In this document: positions 1 to 12,500 of the stretch, piece by piece
Layout: every line of letters begins with the position of its first letter
How positions within the stretch are numbered: the first letter of the stretch is position 1
Origin: Dysidea avara
Taxonomy: Eukaryota > Porifera > Demospongiae > Dictyoceratida > Dysideidae
Length of the DNA: 64,000 nt
Direction of reading: 5' to 3'
NCBI RefSeq assembly: GCF_963678975.1
Contig: NC_089275.1
Location: 37,300,819 to 37,364,818 of the forward strand
Notes under the pieces: model-generated
The model's database searches: none
Seen by the model: only the letters and a program-made list of their open reading frames with translations
Told to the model about the DNA's origin: nothing
Position numbers and translations under genes: made by a program

Positions 1-139
1 TAGATCGTATGAGACAGAATCAGATATTTTTCTGTAGATAAAATAGCTTGATAATTGTGTAGCTAACCATTGTGATTCTGTTGTACCTCTGGGTTAGGTA
101 CGTAGTATGTACAGTAATAATTATTATTGTATGCGTATC

Positions 140-658
140 CTTAGTCTGGTGCCGCCGACCCTATTTAGGCGCTTATACAAGCGCTTCGAAAATAGGGTCT
201 GGTCTGTCTAGAATCTAGGACTTGTGCCACCGTTACCGAAAACTGGTGTGTCCAATCAAATCGCAGTATTGCCAATTAAATGCATTTAGGCCGCACGACG
301 TGAGTAAATACTGAGGCGAAAGTCACAAAATGAAAGTTGCGTGAGTTCTTTTTGTGTCAGGGTGAATAAACCCAGAGACGATTTTCCATTTACCATTTGT
401 GTGTAATAGACGCCTTCCCTGTGAAAGTAGAAATATTGTCTCCACAGCCTAAACATCAACCGCCCATAGAAATTAACTGATTGAAACCCTTAACACATCA
501 GTGTTGTGATTGAATTCTTTGCTGTTCGATATGTTTGTTAACGCGAGCCGCAGTGTAATTACACATTCCTAAACACAAGTCCTGAATGCTAGACAGACCA
601 GACCCTATTTTCGGAGCACTTGTATAAGCGCCTAAATAGGGTCGGTGGTGCCAGACTA
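140..658. mobile_element. Mutator-like MITE with 9-bp target duplication
   Basis: A 519-bp element begins TAGTCTGG and ends CCAGACTA. The terminal inverted repeats are about 90 bp and nearly identical; both contain GACCCTATTTAGGCGC. The flanks at 131-139 and 659-667 are the same nine bases, GCGTATCCT. Long TIRs with a 9-bp duplication are typical of Mutator (MULE) elements. No transposase is encoded, so it is non-autonomous. The family assignment is inferred from TIR length and TSD size only. Confidence 0.8.
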
Positions 659-959
659 GCGTATCCTGTGGTAGTGCCAAAAATCTAGGCCTGATTCTCA
701 GAATCTTTCTATCTCGATGTGATAGTGTCATGGCTGGGATCACTGATCATGCCACTATCACACATCACAATCCTGAAGTTATACAGTATACAATAGTACG
801 TACAGCAATACAAGTAATATATGTGACTGACTCAGCAAAAACCTGACTTGTTTTCAAAATTTCAGAATTTTAAAAATTTTCTTATCATTATCTACAGTGT
901 CCAAGGAATGGATCACCCAAGTTTCAGCTTTCTGTGGTGAGCAGTTTTGAATTTATATA

Positions 960-1124
960 CTAGTTAAAGCACCGCCACGAGTGCAATATGGAAAAAATAG
1001 TACGAGAGCGTGGGCGAGAGACTAATACAACACGAGGCGAAGCTGAGTGCTGTATTAGGTTTGAGACCATGCCCGAGTGCTATTTTTTCCATATTGCATG
1101 AGCAATGGCGGTGCTTTAACTGGT
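960..1124. mobile_element. Foldback MITE
   Basis: The two halves are inverted copies: AGTTAAAGCACCGCCA at the left returns as its complement at the right end, and ATATGGAAAAAATAG pairs further in. The loop is only about 60 bases. No clear target duplication was found. The open frame crossing it on the minus strand runs through the arms and is not a gene. Confidence 0.6.
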
Positions 1125-2899
1125 TTATTGTACTAAAGTAGTGGCTGCGAAGAGTGAGGGTGACGCCAAGTAGCAGGAGGTGAGTGCCTATCCGCGTAAG
1201 TTCGAGACTACAGTGATTCAGCATGATGAAGCTAGCTAGCTACGTAACTTTAATTGATTTGAGCTGCCAAGAGCAACAGTGAGTGGCCAACTGTTTGTTC
1301 CTCGTTTGGGGCCTGGCTTAATGCCCATGAGTAAGCCTGTGACTTTGTTATAGAGAGGCTTGCTATCGTGTTTAGCGGGTGAGAGTGCATTTATAGAAGC
1401 CATGGTGTGGCGCTGGGAACAATATCACGAAGGCAACTGAAAGCGAATTAACTTAGCGTGTTCCACCTGGCTTTACAACGTGTGAACAGGAGTCACTTTG
1501 TAGTGTTGATAATGCCATCTGCTCTGTTCCCTTGCTAACTGCATTCGCTAAGAATGGCTTTCAGGGTAATTCGCCCACTTGTGTTTAGGTCATGGCATTG
1601 TTGTATGTGTTTATGGTACGTCATAATGGTTGAATGGCTTCATAACATTGCAGTGGTTTGGTGAAAGGAATGCGATAATGTGTCTGGCATTGGTCATGCT
1701 TTTGTCAACTTGTTTACTGTTTCAACAGTGCTGTATTGGGATCAAAGGGAAAATACAGCATACTTGGGCAAATACAGCACAGTTGAAACAAATACAGCAC
1801 ACTGCCAGCTTTGAAGTGTGCAGCCAGGTGTACAATATGGAAATAAAGGTACACTTTTCACTTTGATCTTTTCACCCAAAGTACAACAAAGTGCTAGACA
1901 GTAGGATGAGCAAGATAATTGATTTGTACAAGCGCTTACATTCACAGCCATACCTTCCATTTGGATTAGTCTACAATGCAATTTGGCTTAAAATGTTCAC
2001 CATGGATTAGCACATCAGCCAAAGTAGTGCTAGCTTTGTAGTCACTTGTACATATGGGTATGAAGGCAGTTTGTTAGTAGAAATGATGACAATCTATTTT
2101 ACATTTACTGCATCATAAACAAACATATGTACACGACACATTACACCATTTAAGCAAAACAAAACTTTTTGAACTCTCCATGGTAAGATGGTATATAGTT
2201 TTAATCGATTTGAATCTTCCTTTTTAAAGTACCAGCCCGATCAAAAGTTGCATATGCTTCTTTGTAGCATGCGTAATTTTACGAATTATTTTTTAAATTC
2301 ATTTTTCTCAAAACACATTCTTATGCAAACAAGTTGGGTTTTTGCTGAGGCAGTCACATATGTAGTTTAAATGACAAAATGAATTGAACATACGTTCAGA
2401 GTAATCATGCAACAAATTCAATTACAGAGTAAAGCAAATGCTCATTCTGTTCAACCATGCCCTTCGACTGATATCTTGGGTTGTGGCAGTCTGGGCAGTA
2501 CCATTTACTCTTCAGTAATTTGGCTCACTATCTGCTAGCTACTTGCAGACTCACAGCATGACAAATGATTAGGGATAGTACATTCCACTGGTTAATCTGT
2601 TGTCTTCTGTTAGCAATATCACCTGGCATAAAGCCATCAATGTTCAGCTTTAAAAATGCTTAATACTTAGAAGACTAAAACAAATGATTCTTCTATCTGA
2701 CTTTCCCCTGTGTGAGGCTAAACTGCTAGTGGTGTGCAATATGTTAAAAATTATTGATATTGTGATAATTTTTTGACATTGTTGTCGTATCAGAGTTTGA
2801 TATTGCATGCAGATGCTGATTTACATATTATTGATTAATCTATAATTATTGATATATTGAGATATTTGTGATAAAGTTACAACATTTTAGTCTTTGATT
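1125..2899. other. No gene seen; contains a dispersed repeat copy
   Basis: There are only short unconvincing open frames. The part from about 1,925 to 2,350 resembles 14,770-15,075 in the same orientation (shared ATGATGACAA and AAGCAAAACAAA blocks and a GTTTTTGCTGAG block). It is therefore a dispersed repeat of unknown class. Confidence 0.5.
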
Positions 2900-2965
2900 G
2901 TGCAATCGCACTAGAAATGAAGGTCATTTTTTGTGCAATCGCACTAGAAATGAAGGTCATTTTTG
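2900..2965. repeat. 33-bp tandem duplication
   Basis: Two adjacent copies of a 33-bp unit, each containing TGCAATCGCACTAGAAATGA and ending in a T run. The copies are essentially identical, so the duplication is recent. Confidence 0.8.
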
Positions 2966-3892
2966 CGCAGTTTGCCGTTTTAAGCTTATCTACCAGTTTC
3001 CTAGGCTTGTTAGTAGTGCTGTGTAATGGTTTTTGTGAATATTAAACATTGGTTGCCTAAGCAATTAATTCGCCTACATAATTTAAATATCGAAATCACA
3101 ATATTGTACTCATTATTGATGCCACACACCTCTATAAACTGTACTGTTGGTTACCAGCCATTCAGTCACCAAAAATTCAAACCTCTCATTTTCTTCATTA
3201 CACACTGATGGCAAGAACTACATGTCTGGATGCATTACAGCAGAGTGAACAGACCGATCAGTCCGTTAACACGAGGATTCAGCAGTACCAGCAATGTCAC
3301 TCTTACTCTCTAAGTAGCAGTACAAATCATTGGTACATCCACAATTTTCCTTTTGTCCTCATAGAAACTATCTCCTTTTCTTCGTCTTAAGCCCAAGGAA
3401 GTACCTATAGAATACTTGAACACCACTGTAGTTCACTAGAAACATTTCTACTCAAATGGCGATGGTGTGCACGTATGTGACTTAATGATATGTATGTAAA
3501 TGTGATGCTGTCATGCCTCCCTGCATAGCTTCTATTAGGCTTGACAGGCGCAAAAGCTAAAGTACTTCTGAAATAATTTGATTTCCTTCCCCTCTGCTAC
3601 TACACTTGTTACTGCTTGCACAATATTAAAGAGTCTACAACCATATTAGCACTCTTTAAGAGATCATGTGATTTACATTTATTTTTCGATTTGCCAAAAC
3701 ATTGACCCACCGCATCTGGTCTGTGAAACGTAAGATTAATTTGTCATGGCCTCACTAGCAGCAAATACAAACCTTGCATTAGAGTTGCATACATGAGCAT
3801 AATATATCTACAGTGAAATGGATAGATTTTTCAGGTATCTCTTGAACATCAATTAAGAACAGTGAGGCTATTCTGGCATGGCTAGATATCAG
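2966..3892. other. Nothing recognised
   Basis: AT-rich DNA with only 60-residue open frames that look random. I see no splice-supported gene and no clear repeat structure. Confidence 0.4.
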
Positions 3893-4127
3893 GTGGTGCT
3901 TATCAATGTTCAATTTTGAGTGCTTTGTAGATAAAGGGTCTGTTCCAGAGTCAATATGCCAACTTGTTTCCGTGTGTACATGGCTTGAAATTCAAAAGGA
4001 AGTACACATTTTATGATGAACATTGATTAAACACCCCAAGCTCTAGCTCAGGGTGTGAAAACGACTTGGCATATTGAAAGACCCTTTTTCAAGAGTGCGT
4101 TTATGATTGACAATTGATAAGCGTGCC
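3893..4127. mobile_element. MITE with about 65-bp inverted ends
   Basis: The left end (GCTTATCAATGTTCAAT, then AAAGGGTCT and CAATATGCCAA) is mirrored at the right end by AGACCCTTT and ATTGATAAGC. The element is about 235 bp with no coding capacity. The target duplication is not resolved. Confidence 0.6.
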
Positions 4128-4498
4128 AAAAATAAGAGTCCAGCCATGCAAGACTATGGTGAAGCATATACAGGACAGCACAAATATTTTTTTAAATATT
4201 TATCTATTCATGCATATTGTTGTAGCCATTTTCAACCTGCCTCTTCCATTTTTTACAGTCTCTAGAGTGCCAAATAACCCACAGCAATATAGAAACTAGC
4301 TACCATGGAAAATTTGGGAGTGCTTACTTTTACTGCCAGATTAGCGGTTACAGTAGAATCATATTTATCCGAGCAACCAAGCATGTAGAAAAGGATTGTC
4401 ACTTAATTTACTATCTTGTAGGCCCCTTTAATAGTGGAATTGTTAACTAGGTAAGTAGAGTAGTGAATATACTATTACAGTAGATAAACTATTTTAAT

Positions 4499-4735
4499 GG
4501 TGGCAGCCCCCAAGAAAGCCAGGGTGAAAAAGATGTGAAATCAAAAGTGGCAGCCAATACATGGCTACAATGTACAGTAGGCTTGAACCACGATTATGCT
4601 TTGCTATTGTGCTTTTGAGCAGATCTCAAATATCTAGCTAATTATGCTCAAAGTTATGCTTTCAAAACCAAGATTATGCTCTAGGGTTGGTTTTGTTATG
4701 GAGTATGTGACTGCTCTATTAGAGTATCTCAATCT
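4499..4735. repeat. Degraded repeat fragments and one dispersed CTCTATTAGAG motif
   Basis: 4,499-4,565 is a diverged piece of the hairpin arm found intact at 8,983 (AAAAAGATGTGAAATC is shared). 4,580-4,690 is rich in GATTATGC and resembles the hAT-like MITE at 22,712. 4,707-4,735 is one copy of the dispersed motif: GTGACTG, palindrome CTCTATTAGAG, then TATCTC. Other copies lie near 6,083, 13,327, 21,790, 22,954, 46,891, 48,247, 51,271, 57,532, 59,973 and 63,492. Confidence 0.6.
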
Positions 4736-5208
4736 CATTTCCACGAATTGTGAATGATCAGGATTTGAACTGCAGGTCACCCAATGTCTAGTTGGGGCCA
4801 CACTCAGTCTTCCTCCAGGAGGGATGGATTTTCTTCCTTAAACCTAAAGTATTTATTATTAGCACTTTACAGTGACCAGCACTGAAGGTCTGACAGCAAC
4901 ATGTGCTGCAGCCTTAGGATTACCTAACCTAATTTCAGGGACGAAATTAGGCTAGGTTTTTTTTCTAGGATGTGGCACTGGCAGAGCACAGTCATCACGT
5001 GATACAATACCATAAGCGCTTCGTGCTTTAATTAAGATTTCTTCCAAGTCTGATATTAAGACGGAGATGTGTATATGAAATAAGAAGGCCAATAGCTAGT
5101 GTTCACCTAGAGTAAGATTAAAGTACATTAGTCATGCATACAGAAGTGTAGGTCACAGTATACGTAGTGATGCATACATGTTTTTAAAATGCTGTATTGA
5201 TGTCCATA

Positions 5209-5839
5209 TGTGACCGGATTTCACATCACAAGGCTTCCACACACACAAGATCAAACTTACGTTTTTACCAGAAATGGATTGCTGGCCTAATACACTATCA
5301 TATTCCACACTGTACTTCCTTCAGGACTGGCAAGTCTGGTTTCTGTGGCAGCTTTCTTCCGACCCTGTCAAAGCCACGAGTGGGAGATAGGTGCCATTGA
5401 ATGGCCATGGCTTTGTGATAATGGTGTGTAGTGAGCTGGGACTTCACAGAGAGCTCGCCAATAGTGTTCTCAGTCAATTTGGAGTGATTTGAGGGCCATG
5501 GAGAGCCCAAACTTGGCATCTGGATTCCAATCGTCTTTTTGCTTCATTTTATACCCCTATATTAAGCCCACCCACCACCCCCCACCCTCCCACCCTATTA
5601 CTTCCACCTGTGATATTATTACCCGCTCGAGAAAACTTGCCCAAAACAGGGATAATTTTGGGTATCAGAAAAGTATACACCCACTCAGTGATAGCTAGTA
5701 AATAGATGCATACTTGGTGCAAATTGTGTTTGCATAGCTGTAGGCACTGGGAAGTTATTACACAATGATTACTTAGAATCGCCATATCTCCTAACGAAGC
5801 TTTGTGCGTCGAAGCCAGGTTTTGTCAAATTCAGTCACA
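5209..5839. mobile_element. TGTGACCGG-type MITE, TA target site
   Basis: The left end TGTGACCGGATTT and the right end AAATTCAGTCACA are inverted, each flanked by TA. The same ends occur at 19,229-19,462 and 48,547-48,797, so this is a family. TA duplication suggests the Tc1/mariner superfamily. This 631-bp copy is longer than the others and includes a C-rich CCACCC tract near 5,570-5,595. Confidence 0.6.
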
Positions 5840-7296
5840 TATGAAGATGGGCATGTGTATGTATGTTGCGTGGTTGAAGGGCTTGCCCGCCCAGTGCCTT
5901 GGCATGGCAAAAAGTCTGGCAAAGCCACTGGATGGTATTATAGCATAGCTCATTGGAAAAGTCCATACTTTGGCTTAACCAATTTTTAAATACTAGTTTG
6001 TTTAGTTTTTTTGTTGCAGCACAGCTAGCTACAATTGAACTTGTGACTTCTATTAGAATATCATGCATGACTATTGTATAGAGTGACTGTTGTATTAGAG
6101 TATATCTCGAGTCAACCAAGAGGTGTACAGCTAGCTATACCAATAAGGGGCAAAGTCATCTTAATTGTTTACTGTTGTAAACAGCTAAATTGGTAAGAGG
6201 TGTGGTTCCATACTCTCACTATTAGTCCATCTAGATCTTTAATTGATGGGTGTGGTAGTGAACCTATCGCAAACGGGATCCCATTCGTGAACTTGCAGAT
6301 ATTTAACTAGTATATCTCTTATAGTAACACTGGAATTGAAGTGCTTCTGAAATCCAACTCTGAAATATTATTGTGGCATCTATATTTGCTGCTGAAAGGA
6401 AGTGTTGATACGGAAAATGAATGTCTCGATATAGTTTTGTTGGATGAAGAAGACAAACAATAATTGAAGATAAAAGAAAAGACAAGGCGCAGAGGGCTTA
6501 CACTCGTCGGAACCCCAAAAGGCACATCCCATTGGTGAGTTTGTTATGGTGAAGCAAAATAGTGGCCATGCGCTGCTTCGTTTGCCTCTAGCCTTGTGAC
6601 TGTGGTCAGTGAGGCAGTGATACTAAAATTCGAGTTTAGGCTTTTTTTAATATAAAAAATTCTCTATCTGGCCACTTGTAAGTGTTTTGTTATATTTAAT
6701 GCTGTTTTGTATATTATATGGACTAGTAGTATTCCGTAAAAGTGATTTTCATCGTGTAAAATGTCTCTAGGGTGATTTTTAAAGGTGGACTTTTGGACGG
6801 CACTCAAAATTTTTAGGACGATCCCTACTTAAACAGTACTGCTGTACCATTTGATTGTACTACAGTACTATATGTTATGTACATAGATACATCACCATAA
6901 TGATAGTAAGGTTTGAGAACAACCACCTTTATTACTTTATCACCTACAAAAATCACTTTCCTCTACCTTCCATTTTTAGTTTTTCAAATATTGTATAGAC
7001 TTGCCGATGTGATAATGGGTTTGTGATGTGTTTATTGATTGAGCTTGTAATATAACACAACACTTGCCAAAAATTGTTATATAAATGTTAATCAATAGTC
7101 AACCTAGTGTTGGTCTGTGTGCTTAACTGAATTTACATGCCAATACTTACTTGCAGTAGACCAGTCTAATTCAACATCACACAGTATGGAAGTACTGTGT
7201 ACTAGAGACTATGGAGGTATGGGCTTTTTTACCCAACAATATTGGTTGCTACAGAATTTAAAAATATATATATTCATTCAATAGAATTTTCCGTTG
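5840..7296. other. No gene seen
   Basis: The stretch near 5,930-6,025 shares blocks with the MITE at 17,519 and its right flank (CATAGCTCA and AATACTAGTTTGTTTAG), so it is a repeat relic. A copy of the dispersed motif is at 6,083-6,112. The rest shows nothing I can name. Confidence 0.4.
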
Positions 7297-7373
7297 ACTG
7301 ACGGACGGACAGACTGACAGATGGAGGGATGGACGGACGGACGGACGGACTGACTGACTGACTGACTGACTAA
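7297..7373. repeat. GACG/GACT tetranucleotide microsatellite
   Basis: Runs of GACG followed by runs of GACT. It creates a serine-rich frame on the minus strand (SVSQSVRPSVRPS) that is an artefact of the repeat. Confidence 0.85.
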
Positions 7374-7949
7374 TTCCTTCAGAGAAGTGTAGGCTTGATT
7401 TTTCACTGTTCGACGCTGCTTCAACCTGACAGGTGACTCTCAGCATACTGCAGTACATACAGTACACACATCATGGACTTTCCTTTGTCCTCCTTTGTGT
7501 CCAATTTCTTTTTGCTGATAACCCAAGGTGTCAATTATCAGTAGCACAATGGCTTCCCTACAATTCAATGGAAATCATCCGTATTTTCCATGGTAACTGG
7601 ATTTATTGAAGATATGCTTCTCCTACTGTTCTTTGTTTGTAATTCTGTGTAATGAGCTGAACATAGCTAAAAGTGAAGCACTTCACTTTTGAGCTTTTGA
7701 GTTGATTGATAGTTGGGGCACACGAGTTGTCCATATATTTTGTGGTGACTGGGTTGATTGCAGATGGGCTTCTCCTATTCTTCTTCATTTGTATCATCGG
7801 TGTGTAATGTGCTAAAGATGAAGTGTAATGCCTTCACTTTCAAATCAGTAATTAATAGTTGAGATGTGCATTCATATGAAATGTTAACCCTGGCACCATT
7901 TTTTTCTGTTGATGTGATATGTATGGGTTCACCAGTCATAACAATGTCA

Positions 7950-8141
7950 AAAGTATATAAGGAAAAATAGGAATTTTAAGTTTGATTAGGGATAATTGAA
8001 AAAGGTAGGGAAACAAGGAAGGTCGCCTATACCTGCAAATATACTAGTAGTGGACATTTAATCCAAGGAAACAAGGGAGGTCACTTTTTTTGATGGTCCC
8101 TAATTGAGCTAAAAATTTCCTAATTTTTCCTTCTACTTGTG
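7950..8141. mobile_element. MITE, same family as 19,909-20,140
   Basis: The inverted ends include GGAAAAATAGGAATTTTAAG at the left and AAATTTCCTAATTTTTCC at the right. AGGGATAA/GGTCCCTAATT and GAAACAAGG pairs lie further in. No protein is encoded. Confidence 0.6.
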
Positions 8142-8982
8142 ATAATGTGTATAAAAGACATCAAAATGTTTAGTAGTGGTCCAGGAAATGTAAATTGTTA
8201 TGTGACTACATAGAAATGGCATACACGTGAAGTACTGTAACAAAGTCACAACTAATGTCTAATGATAAGATTGCTCCTACAATGTCATGTATTCAAAGTT
8301 GTGGTTAAAAATTAAAACCCACAATCAATAGCTGAATGTATCTCTACATTGAGTGGTAAAGGTTAACAAAGAAGTACAGTGTTACAGCTATTTTGGCAAA
8401 TTTTTTGATAAAATAATTTTTGAAAGGGTTCTGCTGTATTACTGCAGTCCCTTAATGGTACAATTGAAAACTCACCTACCTCTTAGCACATTTTATTGTT
8501 TCTTGTATTGCATATCCGTGAATTAATACCAAGAGTTCATAATTTATATACTGAGGAGAGTTTCCCACTCTCATATACCCTTGTAGAAGGGCGTATTGTG
8601 AAGTTATAATGTAGCATTTCTGAGTTCACCCGTTTTTCTTTGTATAATAATTATTAATGATGTCATTGGTTGAACATGGTATTGATTGAATGCATGCTTA
8701 ACAACGTCACTGGCAACCAACTTAACTCCAGCTCTAAGCGTTTCTCACCAACCTACAATCATTCCTTCATGGGTTAAGACTGTTTTGTAGAAGTTTCTTG
8801 CTAGGCCATTCGCAAATATGGCTACTTGATCATCGTGAGTGTGAAGCGGTGCTAACAATTCTTGCACTTTTATGGCTGCTTGTACGTCACAAACCACAAC
8901 ATCTTGTCATTATGTCATAGCTTTATGATACACCCTTCTATGGGGGTATATGAGAGTAGGATACTCTCCTCAGCATATATAT
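8142..8982. other. Nothing recognised
   Basis: AT-rich sequence with no convincing frame. A short inverted pair (GTTTCCCACTCTCATATACCC near 8,563, against GGGGTATATGAGAGTAGG near 8,943) suggests a further roughly 400-bp inverted-repeat element, unresolved. Confidence 0.35.
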
Positions 8983-9308
8983 TATCTAATCAAAAACAGC
9001 CAAGCTGTAAAAAAAGGTGCGGCCCCCAAAAAGGCCATGGTGAAAAAAGATGTGAAATCCAAGGTGGCGGCCAAGAAATGGCTGTGATGGTAGGTTAATG
9101 GTTACATTTTAATAACGACAATTCAGGTGAATTTTGTGCCGCTTGGTCTTGGCACCAAATTCACCTGAATTGTTGTTATTAAAATGTAACCATTAACCTA
9201 CCATCACAGCCATTTCTTGACCGCCACCTTGGATTTCACATCTTTTTTCACCATGGCCTTTTTGGGGGCCGCACCTTTTTTTACAGCTTGGCTGTTTTTG
9301 ATTAGATA
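8983..9308. repeat. Long perfect hairpin (module 1 of composite repeat)
   Basis: Two arms of about 145 bp are almost exact complements around a short loop near 9,130-9,160. Markers: AACAGCCAAGCTGT, GTGCGGCCCCCAAAAAGG, AAGATGTGAAATCCAAGG and GAAATGGCTGTGATGG. Full copies recur at 54,258-54,585 and 54,708-55,045. A single arm lies at 23,700-23,852. The GC-rich, arm-to-arm identical sequence in AT-rich DNA implies recent or continually homogenised arms. Confidence 0.85.
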
Positions 9309-9530
9309 TCACTTCTTTTTGTATTTGTATACTGCACAGCCGGCCTATGGCTGGCTTTGGGGCTTTTTAACCCATGTGTTTTTTCTTTACTACAGGAAGA
9401 AGAAAAGAACTTAAAGAAGAATTTTAGTACTTCAATTATTTTTGATTTTATTAGTAATTATACAAATTGTATACATATATTCATTACATGCCCATTATTC
9501 CCCACAGGATATTTTTTTGCAGCTGATCTC
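9309..9530. repeat. Linker between hairpin and satellite
   Basis: Conserved between composite copies: CTTCTTTTTGTATT, a GCCGGCCTATGGCTGGC-like palindrome, then a pyrimidine tract followed by CAG and GAAGAAGAAAAGA. The tract looks like a 3' splice site. No frame long enough to name follows it. Confidence 0.5.
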
Positions 9531-12500
9531 TCTACTGGGTGACTTGAAATGTAGCTGAACTATATACAGGATGGTTTCTTTGTAGCTGAACTCTCTACAA
9601 GGTAACCTCTTCTAGCTGGTCTCTCTACAGGGTATTTTGTTTCTAGCTGAACTCTCTACAGGTGATTTGTTTACAGCTAAACTCTCTACATGGTGGTGTC
9701 TATGTAGCCGAACTCTCTACATGATGATTTCTTTGTACCTGAACTCTCTATAAGGTGACTTCGTCTAGCTGAACTCTCTACAGGGTGATTTTTTTGTAGC
9801 TGAACTCTCTGCAGTGTGATTTGTTTGCAGCTGAACTGTCTACATGATGGTTTCTTTGTAGCTGAACTCTCTACAAGGTGACTTCGTCCAGCTGATCTCT
9901 CTACGGGGTGATTTGTTTCTAGCTGAACTCTCTACAGGTGATTTGTTTGCAGCTAAACTCTCTACATGGTGGTTTCTTTGTAGCTGAACTCCCTACAGGA
10001 AGGTTTCTTTGTAGCTGAACTCTCTACAAGGTAACTTCTTCTCTACAGGGTGATTTGTTGTAGTTGAATTCTCTACAAGGTGGTTTGTATGAGGCTGAAC
10101 TCTCTACATGGCGGTTTCTTTGTAGCTGAACTCTCTACAGAGTGATTTGTTTGCAGCTGAACTCTCTACATGATGGTTTCTTTGTAACTGAACACTCTAC
10201 AAGGTGACTTCTTCTAGCTGATCTTTCTACAGGGTGAATTGTTGTAGCTGAACTATCTACAAGGTAACTTCTTCTAGCTGATCTCTATACAGGGTAATTT
10301 GTTTGTAGTTGAATTCTATGCAGGTGGTTACTTTGTAGCTGAACTCTGTACATGATGGTTTCTTTGTAGCTGAACTCTTTACAAGGTGACTTCTTCAAGC
10401 TGAACTCTCTACGGGGTAATTTCTTTGTAGCTGAACTCTCTATATGATGGTTTCATTGTAACTGAACTCTCTACAAGGTAACTTCTTCTAGCTGATCTTT
10501 CTACTGGGTGATTTGTTTGCAGCTGAACTCTCTACATGGTGGTTTCTTTGTTGCTGAACTCTCTACAAGGTGAATTCTTCTACCTGATCTCTCTACAGGG
10601 TGATTTGTTTGTAACTGAACTCTGTACAAGTGCGTTTTTGTGGGTGATCTCACTGCAGGTTGATTTGTTTGTAGCTGAACTCACTAAAGGATGATTTTGC
10701 TTGTAGCTGAACTCCTTGCATTGTATCTAGTTTCTAGCTGATCTCTCTACAGGGTGATTTGTTTGTAGCTGATCTCTCAACAAGTTGATTTGTGTGTAGC
10801 TGATCTTTCTACTGGTTGATTTGTTTGTAGCCGATCTCTCTACAGGGTAATTTGTTTGTAGCTGAACTCTGTACAAGGTGCTTTTTTGTAGGTGATCTCA
10901 TTGCAGGTTGATTTGTTTGTAGCTGAACTCACTAAAGGGTGATTTGCTTGTAGCTGAACTCCTTACATTGTGTCTAGTTTCTAGCTGATCTCTCTAAGGG
11001 TGATTTGTTTGTAGCTGAACTCTCTATAAGGTGATTTGTTTGCAGCTGAACTCTCTACATGGTGGTTTCTTTGTTGCTGAACTATCTACAGGGTGTTTTG
11101 CTTGTAGCTACTCTCTACAGGGTGATTTGTTTCTAGCTTATCTCTCTACAGGTTGATTTGTGTGTAACTGATCTCTCTACAAGCTGATTTGTTTGTAGCT
11201 GAATTCTCTGCAAAGTGTTTTGTTTGTAGCTGACCTCTCTTCAGGGTGATTTGTTTCTAGCTGATCTCTCTACAGGGTGATTTTTTTGTAGTTGACCTCT
11301 CTTCAGGGTGATTTGTTTCTAGCTGATATCTCTACAGGGTGATTTTTTGTAGCTGACCTCTCTTCAGGGTGATTTGTTTCTAGCTGATTGCTCTACAGGT
11401 TGGTTTGTTTGTAGCTGAACTCTCTACACGGTGATTTGCTTGTAGCTGAACTCCTTACATTGTGTCTAGTTTCTAGCTGATCTCTCTACAGGGTCATTTG
11501 TTTGTAGCTGATCTCTCTACAAGTTGAATTGTGTGTAGCTGATCTCTCTGCAGGTTGATTTGTTTGTAGCCGATCTCTCTACAAGGTAATTTATTTGTAG
11601 CTGAACTGTCTAAAAGGTGATTTGTTTGTAGCTGATCTCTCTGCAGGTTGATTTGTTTTAGCTGAACTCTCTACAGGGTGATTTATTTGTAGCTGAACTC
11701 CTTACATTGTGTGTAGTTTGTAGCTGATCTCTCTACAGGGTGATTTGTTTGTAGTTGATCTCTCTACAAGTTGATTTGTGTGTAGCCGATCTCTCTGCAG
11801 GTTGATTTGTTTGTAGCCGATCTCTCTATAGGGTAATTTGTTTGTAGCTGAACTCTCTATAAGGTGATTTGTTTGTAGTTGATCTCTCTGCAGGTTGATT
11901 TGTTTTAGCTGAACTCTCTACAGGCTGATTTGTTTGTAGCCGATCTCTCTACAGGGTAATTTGTTTGTAGCTGAACTCTCTACATGGTGGTTTCTTTGTT
12001 GCTGAACTCTCTACAGGGTGTTTTGCTTGTAGCTGATCTCTCTACAGAGCAATTTGTTTGTAGCTGATCTCTCTACAGGGTGATTATTTTGTAGCTGACC
12101 TCTCTTCAGGGTGATTTGTTTCTAGCTGATCTCTCTACAGGGTGATTTTTTGTAGCTGACCTCTCTTCAGGGTGATTTGTTTCTAGCTGATTGCTCTACA
12201 GGTTGATTTGTTTGTAGATGAACTCTCTACAGGGTAATTTACTTGTAGCTGAACTCCTTACTTTGTGTCTAGTTTGTAGCTGATCTCTCTACAGGGTGAT
12301 TTGTTTGTAGCTGAACTCCTTACATTGTGTGTAGTTTCTAGCTGATCTCTCTACAGGGTGATTTGTTTGTAGCTGATCTCTCTACAAGTTGATTTGTGTG
12401 TAGCTGATCTCTCTGCAGGTTGATTTGTTTGTAGCCGATCTCTCTACAGGTAATCTGATTGTAGCTGAACTCTCTATAAGGTGATTTGTTTGTAGCTGAT

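Noticed and set aside
498..743. 81-codon minus-strand frame at the start of the window
   Set aside because: It crosses the end of a MITE and its target duplication and has no conserved features.
1742..1981. Small frames around 1.6-2.0 kb
   Set aside because: They overlap on both strands and show no signal, splice or family evidence.
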